This document shows positions 44,110 to 52,447 of a DNA stretch of 64,000 bases, in pieces. The notes under the pieces are model-generated. The model saw nothing but the letters and a program-made list of their open reading frames with translations. It was not told where the DNA came from and did no database searches. Position 1 is the first letter of the stretch, and each line of letters opens with the position of its first letter. The position numbers and the translations under genes are program-made. Origin of the DNA: Palsa-504 sp963790065 (GTDB lineage: Bacteria; Actinomycetota; Actinomycetes; Streptosporangiales; Streptosporangiaceae); assembly GCA_963790065.1 (NCBI GenBank), contig CAWBNK010000011.1, positions 1-64,000 of the forward strand, in the 5' to 3' direction.

Positions 44110-44318
44110 TGCAGGACCTCCATAATGGCCTTGACCTGGCGGGCGTCAATTTCCTTCGCGCGTTTCCCGGTGACAACACGGACCTTGAACCGGACTTTGA
44201 TCCCGCCCGGACGATCTTCTTCAGGTACATTATAGCTGATCACACGGACATTCTCACCTATTTCACGCTGATCGCCCGGACCATTTACGGCATTTCTTGA
44301 CCGGTTGCTGATAGCCAT
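44073..44318 (-). CDS. Small basic protein upstream of the integrase
   Basis: An 81-residue protein starting MAISNRSRNAVNGPGDQ with an internal IKVRFKVRVVTGKRAKEID stretch and a C-terminal helix IMEVLQWLRQQQTPQHP. AAAGGAA lies eight bases before the ATG. It overlaps the integrase start, implying coupling. Its size and position fit an excisionase or accessory factor, but no helix-turn-helix is evident, so the role is open. Confidence 0.6.
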   Translation of the reverse strand: MAISNRSRNAVNGPGDQREIGENVRVISYNVPEEDRPGGIKVRFKVRVVTGKRAKEIDARQVKAIMEVLQWLRQQQTPQHP

Positions 44319-44391
44319 TTATATTCCTTTCACGGAACTGTACTGGTGTAATTCCCGTGGCGCCGCGGATGCGCAATAGGGGCGGCGGCCT

Positions 44392-44533
44392 GTCCATCCC
44401 GTCACCGTCGGCCGGGTCCCTCGGGGCATGCCGTACGGCGGCAGTCAAGGTGGAGCCCCCCACTGGAGGAACGACCTTGACGGCCGCCGGGCGGCATGCC
44501 ACCATCACCGGGGCCGGCGGGAAAGGGATGGAC
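44392..44533. repeat. Long imperfect palindrome inside the mobile element
   Basis: Two arms of about 70 bases run outward from a centre near 44462. Matching blocks are GTCCATCCC (44392-44400) with GGGATGGAC (44525-44533), GGCATGCCG with CGGCATGCC, CGGCGGC with GCCGCCG, and CAAGGT with ACCTTG, in symmetric order. It occupies the 300-base gap between the small pre-integrase gene and the J-domain-like gene, where no gene is supported. Confidence 0.75.
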
Positions 44534-44620
44534 TGGCCCCCGGGACCCCAGCCGGCGACGGGCGGGCAGCCGGGTGCGGGCCCCTGCCCATCCTGGAGCC
44601 CGAGGCCCCGCCGGAGGCAT

Positions 44621-45214
44621 CTAGGTCTTTCCGGCCGGGGGCAGCCTGCGGACCGGCCGGGAAAGGGGCGCCAGATCCTGCCGGGCGTACAGCAGGAACA
44701 GCAAGATCAGGACGGCCACGGCGGCATGGGGGAACGCCCAGCGGGGGAAGAAGGTCAGGACGGCCAGGCACAGCCCGGCGATGACCGCCGCGCGGATGGC
44801 TAGCCGCACCGGGTGGCCGTGGCGGAACCGGGCCGGGATCTCGGCCAGCAGGCGCAGGACCTCGGCGAGCGGGACCGGGCCGAGCTCGATCCGGGCAGAG
44901 TCGGGAGGTAGCGGGCGGGTGCGGATGCCGTGGCCGGGCGGGTACGGGTCGGGGTAGGCGTCCCAGCGGCCCTCTCGTTCAGCTTGGTCGACCAGGTCGG
45001 CGTAGGCCTCGGACCGGCCCCACGGGCAGGACAGCGCGTAGTAGGCGGCGGTGGCCTGGGTGTAACGGGCCAGGTTCCCGCCGTCGGGCCGGTCGGGGTG
45101 GGTCTGGTCGGCGATGGCCTGCCAGGCGGCGTGGACGGTCTCGTCGTCCAGGTCGGGCCAGTCGGGCAGGCCGAGGGCGGCGAACGGGTTCCAGGTCAGC
45201 GGGTCGGGGTTCAT
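44621..45214 (-). CDS. J-domain-like membrane protein
   Basis: A 197-residue protein. Residues about 10-60 resemble a DnaJ J-domain: FAALGLPDWPDLDDETVHAA and the HPD signature in IADQTHPDRPDGGNLARYTQ, followed by ATAAYYALSCP. Two hydrophobic segments near residues 142-175 anchor the rest, with a basic C-terminus. Its ATG shares one base with the stop of the FtsK/Tra-type gene (TGATG), so it is the next gene in the same operon. J-domain-like proteins of this kind are common companions of the Tra ATPase in actinomycete elements; their role is not known to me. Confidence 0.7.
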   Translation of the reverse strand: MNPDPLTWNPFAALGLPDWPDLDDETVHAAWQAIADQTHPDRPDGGNLARYTQATAAYYALSCPWGRSEAYADLVDQAEREGRWDAYPDPYPPGHGIRTRPLPPDSARIELGPVPLAEVLRLLAEIPARFRHGHPVRLAIRAAVIAGLCLAVLTFFPRWAFPHAAVAVLILLFLLYARQDLAPLSRPVRRLPPAGKT

Positions 45215-47091
45215 CAGGCGGCTCCTGGACGGAAGAAATCTCCCAGATCCGGGGTATCGGGGGACGGCCACGGATCCGGGCCGGGCTCCTCGCTGCGGGC
45301 CGCGGGCAGCGGGACCGGCGGCGCCGGCTCGGCGGGCGGCGGCAGCAGGCTCAGCGGGGAGGGTTTGGGCCGGGCGACCTGGACGAAGGTGGCGGCGCCG
45401 CGGTGGATGTAGCAGGCCTGGCCGATGTCCAGGCGGCGGATGAGGTCGGGGTCGGCGGTCCAGGCCCGCTGCTCGCGGGTGGTGCCCTCATCTCCCCAGG
45501 AGTTCCCGACCAGCTTGTGGGCGGTCTCCAGCACCCGGCGGGTGCCGGCCAGCTGGGTCAGCGGCTCGGGGTAGGGGGTGTGCAGGACGAAGATGCCGCC
45601 GTCGGCGGTGGCGGCGATCCGGTACCGCTCGTCATCGTCGCCGCCGAGGCCGTGCCAGGACTGGGCGGAGACCTGGACGCCGATGCCCAGCGACCGGCCC
45701 CGCTCGTACAGGTTGGACAGCGGCACCCGGCCTGAGACCGCGGAGTAGTCATCGGCGGCCAGCAGCATGGCCCGCTGAGGCCCGTACGGGTTGACCGCGG
45801 CGTGGGCGGCCAGTTCGGTGATGGCCATGGCCTGCGCTTCAGCCACCGATGGCTGGCTGGTGCCTTCCAGGATGAAGTACCAGGCGTCCGCGTCGGCCAG
45901 GGTGCCGGGGCCGTCCAGGCCGGGGCCGAGCCGGTCCATCAAGGTCGCGAACCGCAGCTGGATGTCGGGCAGGTGCTTGGCTGCCGCCTGGACCCGGGCC
46001 ACCTCGGCCGGGTGCCGACCGTCGGACCAGGCGTTGCGCAGCCACCGGGCATCGAGCCGGTCCAGGAACCCGGCCTCGCTGGCCGGCGGGCCGCCCGGAG
46101 CGGTCACCGCCAGGGTCAGGACGGCCTGCATGATGTCGGCGTAATAGGCCGCCGCGCCCTGCCCGGTCTCGATCATCTGGTACAACAGCACGGCCAGGTC
46201 CCGGGTCGGGAGGTCCCACAGGGACAGCCGGGCTTCATCCGGCCAGAGGGCCACGCGGCGGGCCCCGGCGCTGTAGAGCAGCCGGCGGGTCCGGTCGGCT
46301 TTGCGGCGGGCGTCCTGGCCGCCTTTGCAGTCCAGCACGATCAGCTGCGGCCGGTTCCCTTGCCCGGCGAAATGAGAGTCCAGGATGGCGGTGAACCATC
46401 CGGCCCACAGGCGGATCATCAGGTTGGTCTTCCCGCTGCCGGTCGCTCCGACGATCACCATGTGCCGGGCGCACGCCTCAGCCGGGAGAGCGAAGACCGG
46501 GTCCCAGCGGTGGCCGATGGTGCGGATGGTGCCGCCGACCGGGATCTTCCCGCCCCGCCGCAGCAGCGGCACGGCACCCGGCGCGGCGGTCAGCCCTTTG
46601 GCGGTGCGGACCTGCCGTTTCCACTGCCGGGCATCGAACGTGATCGGGGCCGACGCGGTGATGCCGCCCAGGCCGGTAGTGATGGCGTAGTTCCGCCACG
46701 CCCACACCCCGGCGGCCAGGAGCAGTCCGGCCGGGATCGTCGCCGGGGCGAACAGCAGGAACTCCCGGGCCGCGGCCAGCCCGGCGGGATAGGGCCAGCC
46801 GTGCTCCCAGGCCTGGACCGGGACCAGCGCCTCCGCCCGCAGCCGGTGCGGGTGGATGGCCGCGGCGGCGAGCCACGTCGCGGGCATGAGCAGCGTCCAG
46901 GCCGCGGCGCGGCGCAGCCTGGCGGGCGGCCAGCCGCGCCGCCACGCCAGCACGTACCCCGCCCCGGTGACTAGCGTCAGCGGCCAGGCCGCGATCACCA
47001 CCGCGAACCCCAGCAGCCACCCGAAACCCTTGACTGCCTTGCGCAGCAGCCACAGGGCTACGGTCAGCTTCAGCCAGGACCATACGCTCAC
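45214..47091 (-). CDS. FtsK/SpoIIIE-type DNA translocase (conjugal transfer protein)
   Basis: A 625-residue membrane ATPase. Transmembrane segments lie at about residues 22-46, 62-78 and 108-132. The ATPase domain has Walker A in VIVGATGSGKTNLMIR (about 212-227) and Walker B-like LIVLDCKGGQD, with later AMLLAADDYSAVSG and ERGRSLGIGVQVSAQSW, the pattern of coupling-protein/FtsK ATPases. In actinomycete elements such proteins move double-stranded DNA between mycelial cells. The proline-rich C-terminus ends at the J-domain gene. It overlaps the replication-relaxation gene by four bases, so three or more genes form one transfer operon. Confidence 0.85.
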   Translation of the reverse strand: MSVWSWLKLTVALWLLRKAVKGFGWLLGFAVVIAAWPLTLVTGAGYVLAWRRGWPPARLRRAAAWTLLMPATWLAAAAIHPHRLRAEALVPVQAWEHGWPYPAGLAAAREFLLFAPATIPAGLLLAAGVWAWRNYAITTGLGGITASAPITFDARQWKRQVRTAKGLTAAPGAVPLLRRGGKIPVGGTIRTIGHRWDPVFALPAEACARHMVIVGATGSGKTNLMIRLWAGWFTAILDSHFAGQGNRPQLIVLDCKGGQDARRKADRTRRLLYSAGARRVALWPDEARLSLWDLPTRDLAVLLYQMIETGQGAAAYYADIMQAVLTLAVTAPGGPPASEAGFLDRLDARWLRNAWSDGRHPAEVARVQAAAKHLPDIQLRFATLMDRLGPGLDGPGTLADADAWYFILEGTSQPSVAEAQAMAITELAAHAAVNPYGPQRAMLLAADDYSAVSGRVPLSNLYERGRSLGIGVQVSAQSWHGLGGDDDERYRIAATADGGIFVLHTPYPEPLTQLAGTRRVLETAHKLVGNSWGDEGTTREQRAWTADPDLIRRLDIGQACYIHRGAATFVQVARPKPSPLSLLPPPAEPAPPVPLPAARSEEPGPDPWPSPDTPDLGDFFRPGAA

Positions 47092-47837
47092 CGGGCCAGC
47101 TCCGGGCCCACCGCGGACGGCGGCAGCTCCCGGATCACCACCCGGGCCTGGTCGTCATGGCGGAGCGACCCGGCGGCACGGGTGACGACCGGCCCGGCGG
47201 CCGGGGCGGTCAGGTAGATCACCTGCCCGTACCGCATCGGATTCAGGAGCCCGCCCATGATCCGGGTCGTGCGGGCCAGCGGCTTCGGCGTGAGCTCCAC
47301 CTCGACCGCCCACACCTGCCCGGCGTACGGGCTGCCCGCAATCGACGGCCAGTGGATCTCCGCATCCGGCACGTGCCCGGACCGCCCGGCGGCCGGCCGG
47401 TCGGCGCGCAGCCGCCGTTCGGAATGCCACCAGGCTTTCCCGTCGGTCCAGGCCGGGCCCGCGGTCAGCCACAGCCGGGCGGCCAGGACCGCGCGGATAT
47501 GCGCCAGCCGGCCCAGCGAGGGCCGCAGCGCCGGGTAGCCGAGCCCGGTCGCGGTCATGCCGTCCCGGGTCAGCCAGCACCAGGCCGGGCCCGGGCCGAG
47601 CCGGCCGGTCGCGGCGTACCCGGCCCGCCGCCACCGGGCCGTGATCGCAGGCAGCCGGGCCTCCTCAACCTGCAAGGCGTTGGCGAGCAGGTCCACCGGG
47701 GCGCCGTAATGCTCCCCGCAGAGCAGGAGGCCGTCGATGTCCCGCTGGGACAGCCGGACCGTCCCCGCATCCGCCCGGCGGGACGGGCGAGCTGCGGGAG
47801 CAGGAGTAGTAGTGGTGTCGTGGGCTGGTGCCGTCAT
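47088..47837 (-). CDS. Replication-relaxation family protein
   Basis: A 249-residue protein with a winged-helix-like N-terminal domain (LSQRDIDGLLLCGEHYGAPV, LPAITARWRRAGYA, WCWLTRDGM) and a C-terminal nuclease-fold-like domain ending AVEVELTPKPLARTTRI and YGQVIYLTA, the pattern of replication-relaxation proteins found on actinomycete plasmids and integrative elements. It probably acts in replication or transfer initiation together with the FtsK-type ATPase it overlaps by four bases. No HUH motif is visible. Function inferred from family and context. Confidence 0.7.
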   Translation of the reverse strand: MTAPAHDTTTTPAPAARPSRRADAGTVRLSQRDIDGLLLCGEHYGAPVDLLANALQVEEARLPAITARWRRAGYAATGRLGPGPAWCWLTRDGMTATGLGYPALRPSLGRLAHIRAVLAARLWLTAGPAWTDGKAWWHSERRLRADRPAAGRSGHVPDAEIHWPSIAGSPYAGQVWAVEVELTPKPLARTTRIMGGLLNPMRYGQVIYLTAPAAGPVVTRAAGSLRHDDQARVVIRELPPSAVGPELAR

Positions 47838-48009
47838 GGCGATCCCTGGCCTTCCCGCAGTAACAGCAGCCTCCGATGCCCCGTGTGCTCATATCTGCAC
47901 GGGATGTGACGATTGTTCCGCGTACGGGTCCGCGGGGAAGATAACCACGATGTCCGTAAGCGCATCGTCATGACTACGTGAAGTGACGCAGCTGAGGCAC
48001 GGGCCGCAG

Positions 48010-48295
48010 TCATGCGCAGGTCAGGGCAGCAATGCCAGCGGCCGCCGCGGCCAGGTCGGCGGCGGGCCAGGTGTGATGCTGGCCGCGGTGGTGGCACCAG
48101 AGCTGGCGGTTGCCGGTCCATACGGTCAGGTCGGCGGACACGGAGATGACCGCGAACGTGTACGTGCTCGCGGTGTAGACATCGGTGATGCCGCGGGCGG
48201 CGAGTTGGAGGGACCAGTGCAGCTGCGATGCCGGCCGGGGTGGCGGCTCCGGGGCCGGGAGCGGGCGCTGGGGGGAACGGGGCGGGCGGGAGCAT
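48010..48295 (-). pseudogene. Small mobile-element protein with one frame change
   Basis: An ATG at 48295, overlapping the upstream stop, opens a Pro/Ala-rich start (MLPPAPFPPAPAPGPG). After about 30 codons the sensible translation moves to another frame: LHWSLQLAARGITDVYTAS, TFAVISVSADLTVWTGN, LWCHHRGQHHTWPAADLA and a stop at 48010. The second part has balanced composition and the Trp/His/Cys-rich look of small proteins carried by actinomycete elements. The frame without an ATG would not be found by simple ORF calling. One indel near 48215-48230 joins the parts. Confidence 0.45.
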
Positions 48296-48555
48296 CAGGA
48301 GTGCGCCTGGATGTAGCTGATCACCATGTCGGCGTCGCTGCTCTCGGCGTACAGCCCGGAGTCGGGGTCGTCGTCGGCGACGCGCCACACACCGTAGGCC
48401 TTGTCCCAGAACGCGGACCAGCAGGGATGATCACGCAGGGACCGGATGATGCGGGCGGCGGCCTCCGGAGCCGGCCCCGGCGGGGGTCCGGGCTCGGCAA
48501 GGGGATTGCGGGCCGGGGCGGGATTCGCGGCGGGGGATGTCATGCCGGTCGTCAT
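48295..48555 (-). CDS. Small hypothetical protein of the mobile element
   Basis: An 86-residue protein: a Pro/Ala-rich first half, then a compact conserved-looking second half, IIRSLRDHPCWSAFWDKAYG followed by VWRVADDDPDSGLYAESSD and a C-terminal helix. AGGAG lies about nine bases before the ATG at 48555. It overlaps the next small ORF in ATGA fashion and is probably part of the element's early operon. No known domain is recognised. Confidence 0.55.
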   Translation of the reverse strand: MTTGMTSPAANPAPARNPLAEPGPPPGPAPEAAARIIRSLRDHPCWSAFWDKAYGVWRVADDDPDSGLYAESSDADMVISYIQAHS

Positions 48556-48745
48556 CAGGGTTCTCCTGGTCGTGCGGATGAGGCGGGCAGGCGCTCGCCC
48601 CGGCGGGCGCGGACGAGGCCAGCGGGCAGGTACCACGGCCCGTTCGGCACAAAAATCCTGGTCCCGGGCCGGCAGCTGCGGCGCGGGCCGTCCGCCGTCA
48701 CGGGCCGCCGGGCGTGATGCGGATCGGGTGGCTATGGTGTGAGTA

Positions 48746-48783
48746 TGCATCTGCCCTAAGGACAGTGCAATAGTACAGATGCA
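48746..48783. promoter_or_regulatory. Inverted repeat in the XRE/small-protein intergenic region
   Basis: TGCATCTG (48746-48753) and CAGATGCA (48776-48783) are perfect inverted repeats 22 bases apart, in a stretch A/T-richer than the surroundings, 35 bases before the XRE-DUF5753 gene. GTGCA/TGCAC pairs are nested inside. It may be the operator of the regulator. Confidence 0.5.
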
Positions 48784-48818
48784 CTAAGACTTTTTCTGGT
48801 TGCTGAGGGAGGCGGTCC

Positions 48819-49676
48819 ATGCCCGCGCACATGCGCACGGTCGGCAGCCGGCGGCTGGTCATCGAGCTCAGGCAGTTCCGCGAGCAGGCCGGGCTGACCG
48901 GCGAGCAGGTCGCCGAGGAGATGGGCTGGTCGCTGGCCAAGGTGTACCGGATCGAAGGCGACCGGGTCCGGGTCCTGGCCCGGGACGTGAAGCGGCTGCT
49001 CAAGCTGTACGGGATCAGCGGCGAGCAGGCCGACGCCGTGCTCGAGCTGGCCAGGACGGCGCGGGCCAAGGACTGGTGGCACCAGTACTCCGGCGCGATC
49101 CCCGAGTGGTTCCAGTTCTACGTCGGCCTGGAGGCCGCCGCCAGCGCGATGCAGGAATACAACGCCGAGCTGGTCACCGGGCTGCTGCAGACCGAGGCCT
49201 ACGCCCGCGCCGTGATGACCGCCGCGATGCGCGCCGACCCCGATGAGGAGATGGAACGGCAGATCGCGGTCCGGCTGGAACGGCAGAAACGGCTGGTCGC
49301 CCCCGACGCCCCCGCGCTGTGGGCGGTCATGAACGAAGCCGTGCTGCACCGCCAGGTCGGCGGCCCGGACGTGATGCGGGACCAGCTCGCCCACATCGGC
49401 CAGCTCGCCGCCAGGCCCAACGTGACCATCCAGGTGCTCCCGTTCACCGCGGGAGCGCACCCGGCCATGCTCGGCTCGTTCACCGTGATGCAGTTCCCCG
49501 ACCCCGCCGACCGGGACGTGGTCTACGTGGAAACCGGGACCGGCGCGCTGTACCTGGAAAAGCCAGAAGACGTCCGCCGGTATAACCTGATGATCGACTA
49601 CCTGCGCGCCCAGGCGCTCGGCCCCGCCGAATCACGCACCCTGATCGCGCAACTGGCGGCACGGCCGCCAGGCTGA
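48819..49676 (+). CDS. XRE-family regulator with DUF5753 domain
   Basis: A 285-residue regulator. The helix-turn-helix (about residues 12-66) reads ELRQFREQAGLTGEQVAEEM and GWSLAKVYRIEGDRVRVLAR. The remaining DUF5753 domain has the family pattern LVTGLLQTEAYARAVM, RQKRLVAPDAPALWAVMNEA, VLPFTAGAHPAMLGSFTVMQ and VVYVETGTGALYLEKPEDV. Such proteins, paired with a DUF397 partner, control development or antibiotic production in actinomycetes and are abundant in their elements. The DUF397 gene follows 31 bases later. Confidence 0.92.
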   Translation: MPAHMRTVGSRRLVIELRQFREQAGLTGEQVAEEMGWSLAKVYRIEGDRVRVLARDVKRLLKLYGISGEQADAVLELARTARAKDWWHQYSGAIPEWFQFYVGLEAAASAMQEYNAELVTGLLQTEAYARAVMTAAMRADPDEEMERQIAVRLERQKRLVAPDAPALWAVMNEAVLHRQVGGPDVMRDQLAHIGQLAARPNVTIQVLPFTAGAHPAMLGSFTVMQFPDPADRDVVYVETGTGALYLEKPEDVRRYNLMIDYLRAQALGPAESRTLIAQLAARPPG

Positions 49677-49707
49677 GGCACCAGAACGGAAAGTCGAGGC
49701 GCTGAAC

Positions 49708-49929
49708 GTGGACCTGAACGGCGCCGCGTGGCGCAAGAGCACCTACAGCGGCGGCAACGGCGGCCAATGCGTCGAAATCGCGACCGTACAAGGCCGACCC
49801 GACAAGCCCCAGCGTATCTGCGCAGTCCGGGATTCCCAAAGCCATCACGGGCCCGTCCTGGCCTTCGGCTCCGAGCAGTGGGGGCAGTTTATCGCCGAGG
49901 TCAAGGCCGGGAGGTCGGGCCGACGCTGA
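49708..49929 (+). CDS. DUF397 family protein
   Basis: A 73-residue protein with the DUF397 pattern: WRKSTYSGGNGGQCVEIATV, then AVRDSQSHHGPVLAFGSEQW and FIAEVKAG. It is the standard small partner of the XRE-DUF5753 regulator just upstream. The start is GTG at 49708. The regulator and partner likely act as a pair; the biochemical link is not known. Confidence 0.92.
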   Translation: MDLNGAAWRKSTYSGGNGGQCVEIATVQGRPDKPQRICAVRDSQSHHGPVLAFGSEQWGQFIAEVKAGRSGRR

Positions 49930-50154
49930 TGGCTGCTCGCAGAGTCGGCCATCATTTCCTGGGTGTGGTCTCGTGTGTGGGAACACGCAATTCGACGGTC
50001 CGGTTGATGCAACATCCGATTATCGGCCCGCCATATGGTGAGTCGGCTGATCAGTGGCGAGCTGAGGCGTGGGGTCGGCGCGCCGGCCGGGCCTCGCAAG
50101 GTAGAGGCCGAGCGCAGGCGTCGGCGCGCTTGATCTATAGAAAGGGTCAATTCG

Positions 50155-51905
50155 TATTACAGTTGCCGTTTCTCGGTCTGTGACCGCGCTGCAGCCTAGC
50201 GTGGTGCTTGATTCTCATGGCTCGCCTACATGTCGTCACCCCCTTTCGGTCGGCCGGGTTCAGCCGGCGAGCGCTGGGAGGCGGGCGGAGTAGTGATGCC
50301 AGCGGGCGCGGGCCTGATGACGCCGCCGCCATGCTGACCAGCGGAGATGGAAGGCGAGGCGGGCGCGGGTGAGGAGTCCTTTCTTCCAGTCGCTGGCGAG
50401 GCGCGTGATCTTGCTGGTCTCGGCGTGCGACAGCGTGATCGGCGGGATGCCGGGCGGGCACGGGAGCCCGCCGGTGGCGGGCAGCGGCGCGTCACCCGTG
50501 TGGATTTGCAGGTCACCGGGGTTCACGGCCGGTTCCTCCGGAACGGGAGCGGTGCCCGGGACTGCTGGCGCTGCCGCGGGGAGGACGCGGCATCCGGTGA
50601 GGGCGGCCCGGGCGGCGGCGATGCGCAGCTGGGCGAGGGCGGTCAGGACGGTGTGCCGGTTGACCGCGTTCCAGGTGCGGGCCTGGGACTGGTCCCAGCC
50701 GAAGGCGTCTTTCCCGGTCCGGAAAGTAGTTTCGACTGGCCAGCGGCTTCCCGCGATGGTGATGAAATACGTCATGGTCGCCGGGCGGCCCACCGGGGCG
50801 TAGCACAGGTAGAACGTGTACTGGTTCTTCCCGCGGTCCGGCAGGCGGCGGATGAGCAGGCACTCGCGCGGGTCGTCCGTGCCGATGAGCGCCCAGTCCG
50901 CGTAGCGGGGGCCCTTCGTGCCGTTCCCGCAGGACCGCATCTCGAACACCGCGTCGCATACTGCCTGGTCAGCGCGGGTCACCTTGTTCCTCGCGAACGT
51001 GACGTGGTAATCGCAGGGGATGATGACGACGTAAGACAGGCCGAGGCCGCGGAGCGCGGCCCGGAGCTCGCCGGACCGGCCGTAGACCTCGTCGGCCGCG
51101 GCCCACAGTACCCGGAGCCCGCCCGCCACCAGGCGTTTCACCTGCTCGATGGCCAGTTCTGGCTTGGTGGCGAACGCCAGCTCCTCCGGGATCCCCGCTT
51201 TTTTCCTGCGCGCCGGGTCCTTCGCCCAGCAGTCCGGCATGTATGCGTCGAAATCGACCCAGGCCTGCCCGGACGCGGTGACCAGCGCGGAGAAGACCCA
51301 GGTCACGCAGTTCTCGATCTTCCCGGTCACCCCGGCGTGCTGCGGCGCCACGCAGGCCGTCGCGTTCCCTTTGCGCAGGTCGGCGGTCTCGTCGATCGCC
51401 AGTCCCGGCCCGATCCCGTCGCCGGGATCGCCGCCGAGGACGTCCTGGGCCAGGCCGGGCAGCAGTTCCCGCAGGTCCTCCCACCGCCACCTGCTCCTGC
51501 CCAGCAGGCCCTGCATCCGGTACGGCAGCCCGTGACCTGCTCTTTCCGCCAGCTCCCAGCAGTTCGCCCGCGTGTCCCGCGCCAGCGACCGGACATAGTC
51601 CAGTGCCGTCGCGATGGTGCCGCGCCGCCGCATCACCCGGGCCAGCAGGCCGATGACCAGCGCGTCCGCTCTCTCGTCACAGGCCGCGGCATCCTCTATG
51701 CTGGCCACCGCGGCCGTGGCCTCGTTGTTTTGTATTTCCACAAAATCAAGGGAACGAGCCACGGCCGTCTCGCGCCTCAGCACCGCTAGCCTGTGCCCTA
51801 ATCGAGACACCAGCCCCAGCAGGCACTCACGTAACCAGCGCTGCAGCAAACCCGTCACGGAAAAAATAGCGGGCGAACACTCAACGTGAAACGGCAACTG
51901 TAATA
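50155..51905. mobile_element. IS701-family insertion sequence
   Basis: A 1,751-base element bounded by perfect 17-bp terminal inverted repeats (TATTACAGTTGCCGTTT at the left; its complement at 51889-51905). Both ends are flanked by TTCG (50151-50154 and 51906-51909), a 4-bp target duplication, which is the size expected for IS701 elements. One transposase gene on the minus strand fills most of it. The intact repeats and duplication point to a recent insertion. Confidence 0.88.
50260..51858 (-). CDS. IS701-family transposase
   Basis: A DDE transposase of about 530 residues. Family features include SLARDTRANCWELAERAGHG, the first catalytic aspartate in GLAIDETADLRKG, then VAPQHAGVTGKIENCVTWVF, the second in VLWAAADEVYGRSGELR, and TYFITIAGSRWPVETTFRTG with the late glutamate. 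The frame is open beyond the right terminal repeat, so a start inside the element is required; GTG at 51858 (VTGLLQRWL) is the first suitable codon, but its exact position is not certain. Confidence 0.85.
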   Translation of the reverse strand: MTGLLQRWLRECLLGLVSRLGHRLAVLRRETAVARSLDFVEIQNNEATAAVASIEDAAACDERADALVIGLLARVMRRRGTIATALDYVRSLARDTRANCWELAERAGHGLPYRMQGLLGRSRWRWEDLRELLPGLAQDVLGGDPGDGIGPGLAIDETADLRKGNATACVAPQHAGVTGKIENCVTWVFSALVTASGQAWVDFDAYMPDCWAKDPARRKKAGIPEELAFATKPELAIEQVKRLVAGGLRVLWAAADEVYGRSGELRAALRGLGLSYVVIIPCDYHVTFARNKVTRADQAVCDAVFEMRSCGNGTKGPRYADWALIGTDDPRECLLIRRLPDRGKNQYTFYLCYAPVGRPATMTYFITIAGSRWPVETTFRTGKDAFGWDQSQARTWNAVNRHTVLTALAQLRIAAARAALTGCRVLPAAAPAVPGTAPVPEEPAVNPGDLQIHTGDAPLPATGGLPCPPGIPPITLSHAETSKITRLASDWKKGLLTRARLAFHLRWSAWRRRHQARARWHHYSARLPALAG

Positions 51906-51909
51906 TTCG

Positions 51910-52447
51910 GCAACGCATTGGCGATGTCGCGATTTCGCGATCGCTGATGGGGCCTGGGCGGCGGCCGGGCTTCGCATGTGATCTAGCTGCGGGTGGGTCG
52001 ATCTCAGCCGTCAAGGCTGGTCAGAAGTCAGCGATGGGCATTGGTCGGTTTAGCCATACTGTCTGGCTGCTGTACTCCGTACCGTGCGCGGCGAGGATCC
52101 TCGTCCGTCGCGACGCCACAGGTGCGGCTGGAGGACGTCTTCTTGGACGGGGACCTTCTAGGCTACTTACGGTTGGAGTCTGGCTGGCGAGCTTGGCTCC
52201 ACGCTCGATCGTCAGTGGCTGCTGAGACAGGTGGGTACGCGCGTTTGTTCGACATGAGCTCGCTCTGGCGGGATGGTCGACTGCAGCAACGAAGCTCGTG
52301 GTGGTTGGCGTGCCGTGATTACATGTGGACCGTTGGACGGTACATACCGGTAAGATGGAGATCTGCCAGTTTGCCGCTGCGGCAATGTGGCAGCAGTATA
52401 GGAACACAGCGGTCGCCGCTGCAGCTCAGGGAGGAAGGGGACGCGTC
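51910..52447. other. Non-coding stretch between the IS and the toxin-antitoxin module
   Basis: About 540 bases of lower GC. Open frames exist on both strands but have no recognisable protein character. The promoter of the antitoxin gene should be in its last 100 bases. Confidence 0.4.

Noticed and set aside
47665..47892. Small Cys-rich ORF (MSTRGIGGCCYCGKARDRHD) upstream of the replication-relaxation gene
   Set aside because: It resembles a zinc-ribbon start, but most of it overlaps the start of a better-supported gene in another frame, and the downstream part is low-complexity. It cannot be supported without homologues.
51858..52014. Transposase start upstream of 51905
   Set aside because: The longer frame would begin outside the insertion sequence and read through its terminal repeat, so the upstream part cannot belong to the mobile gene.
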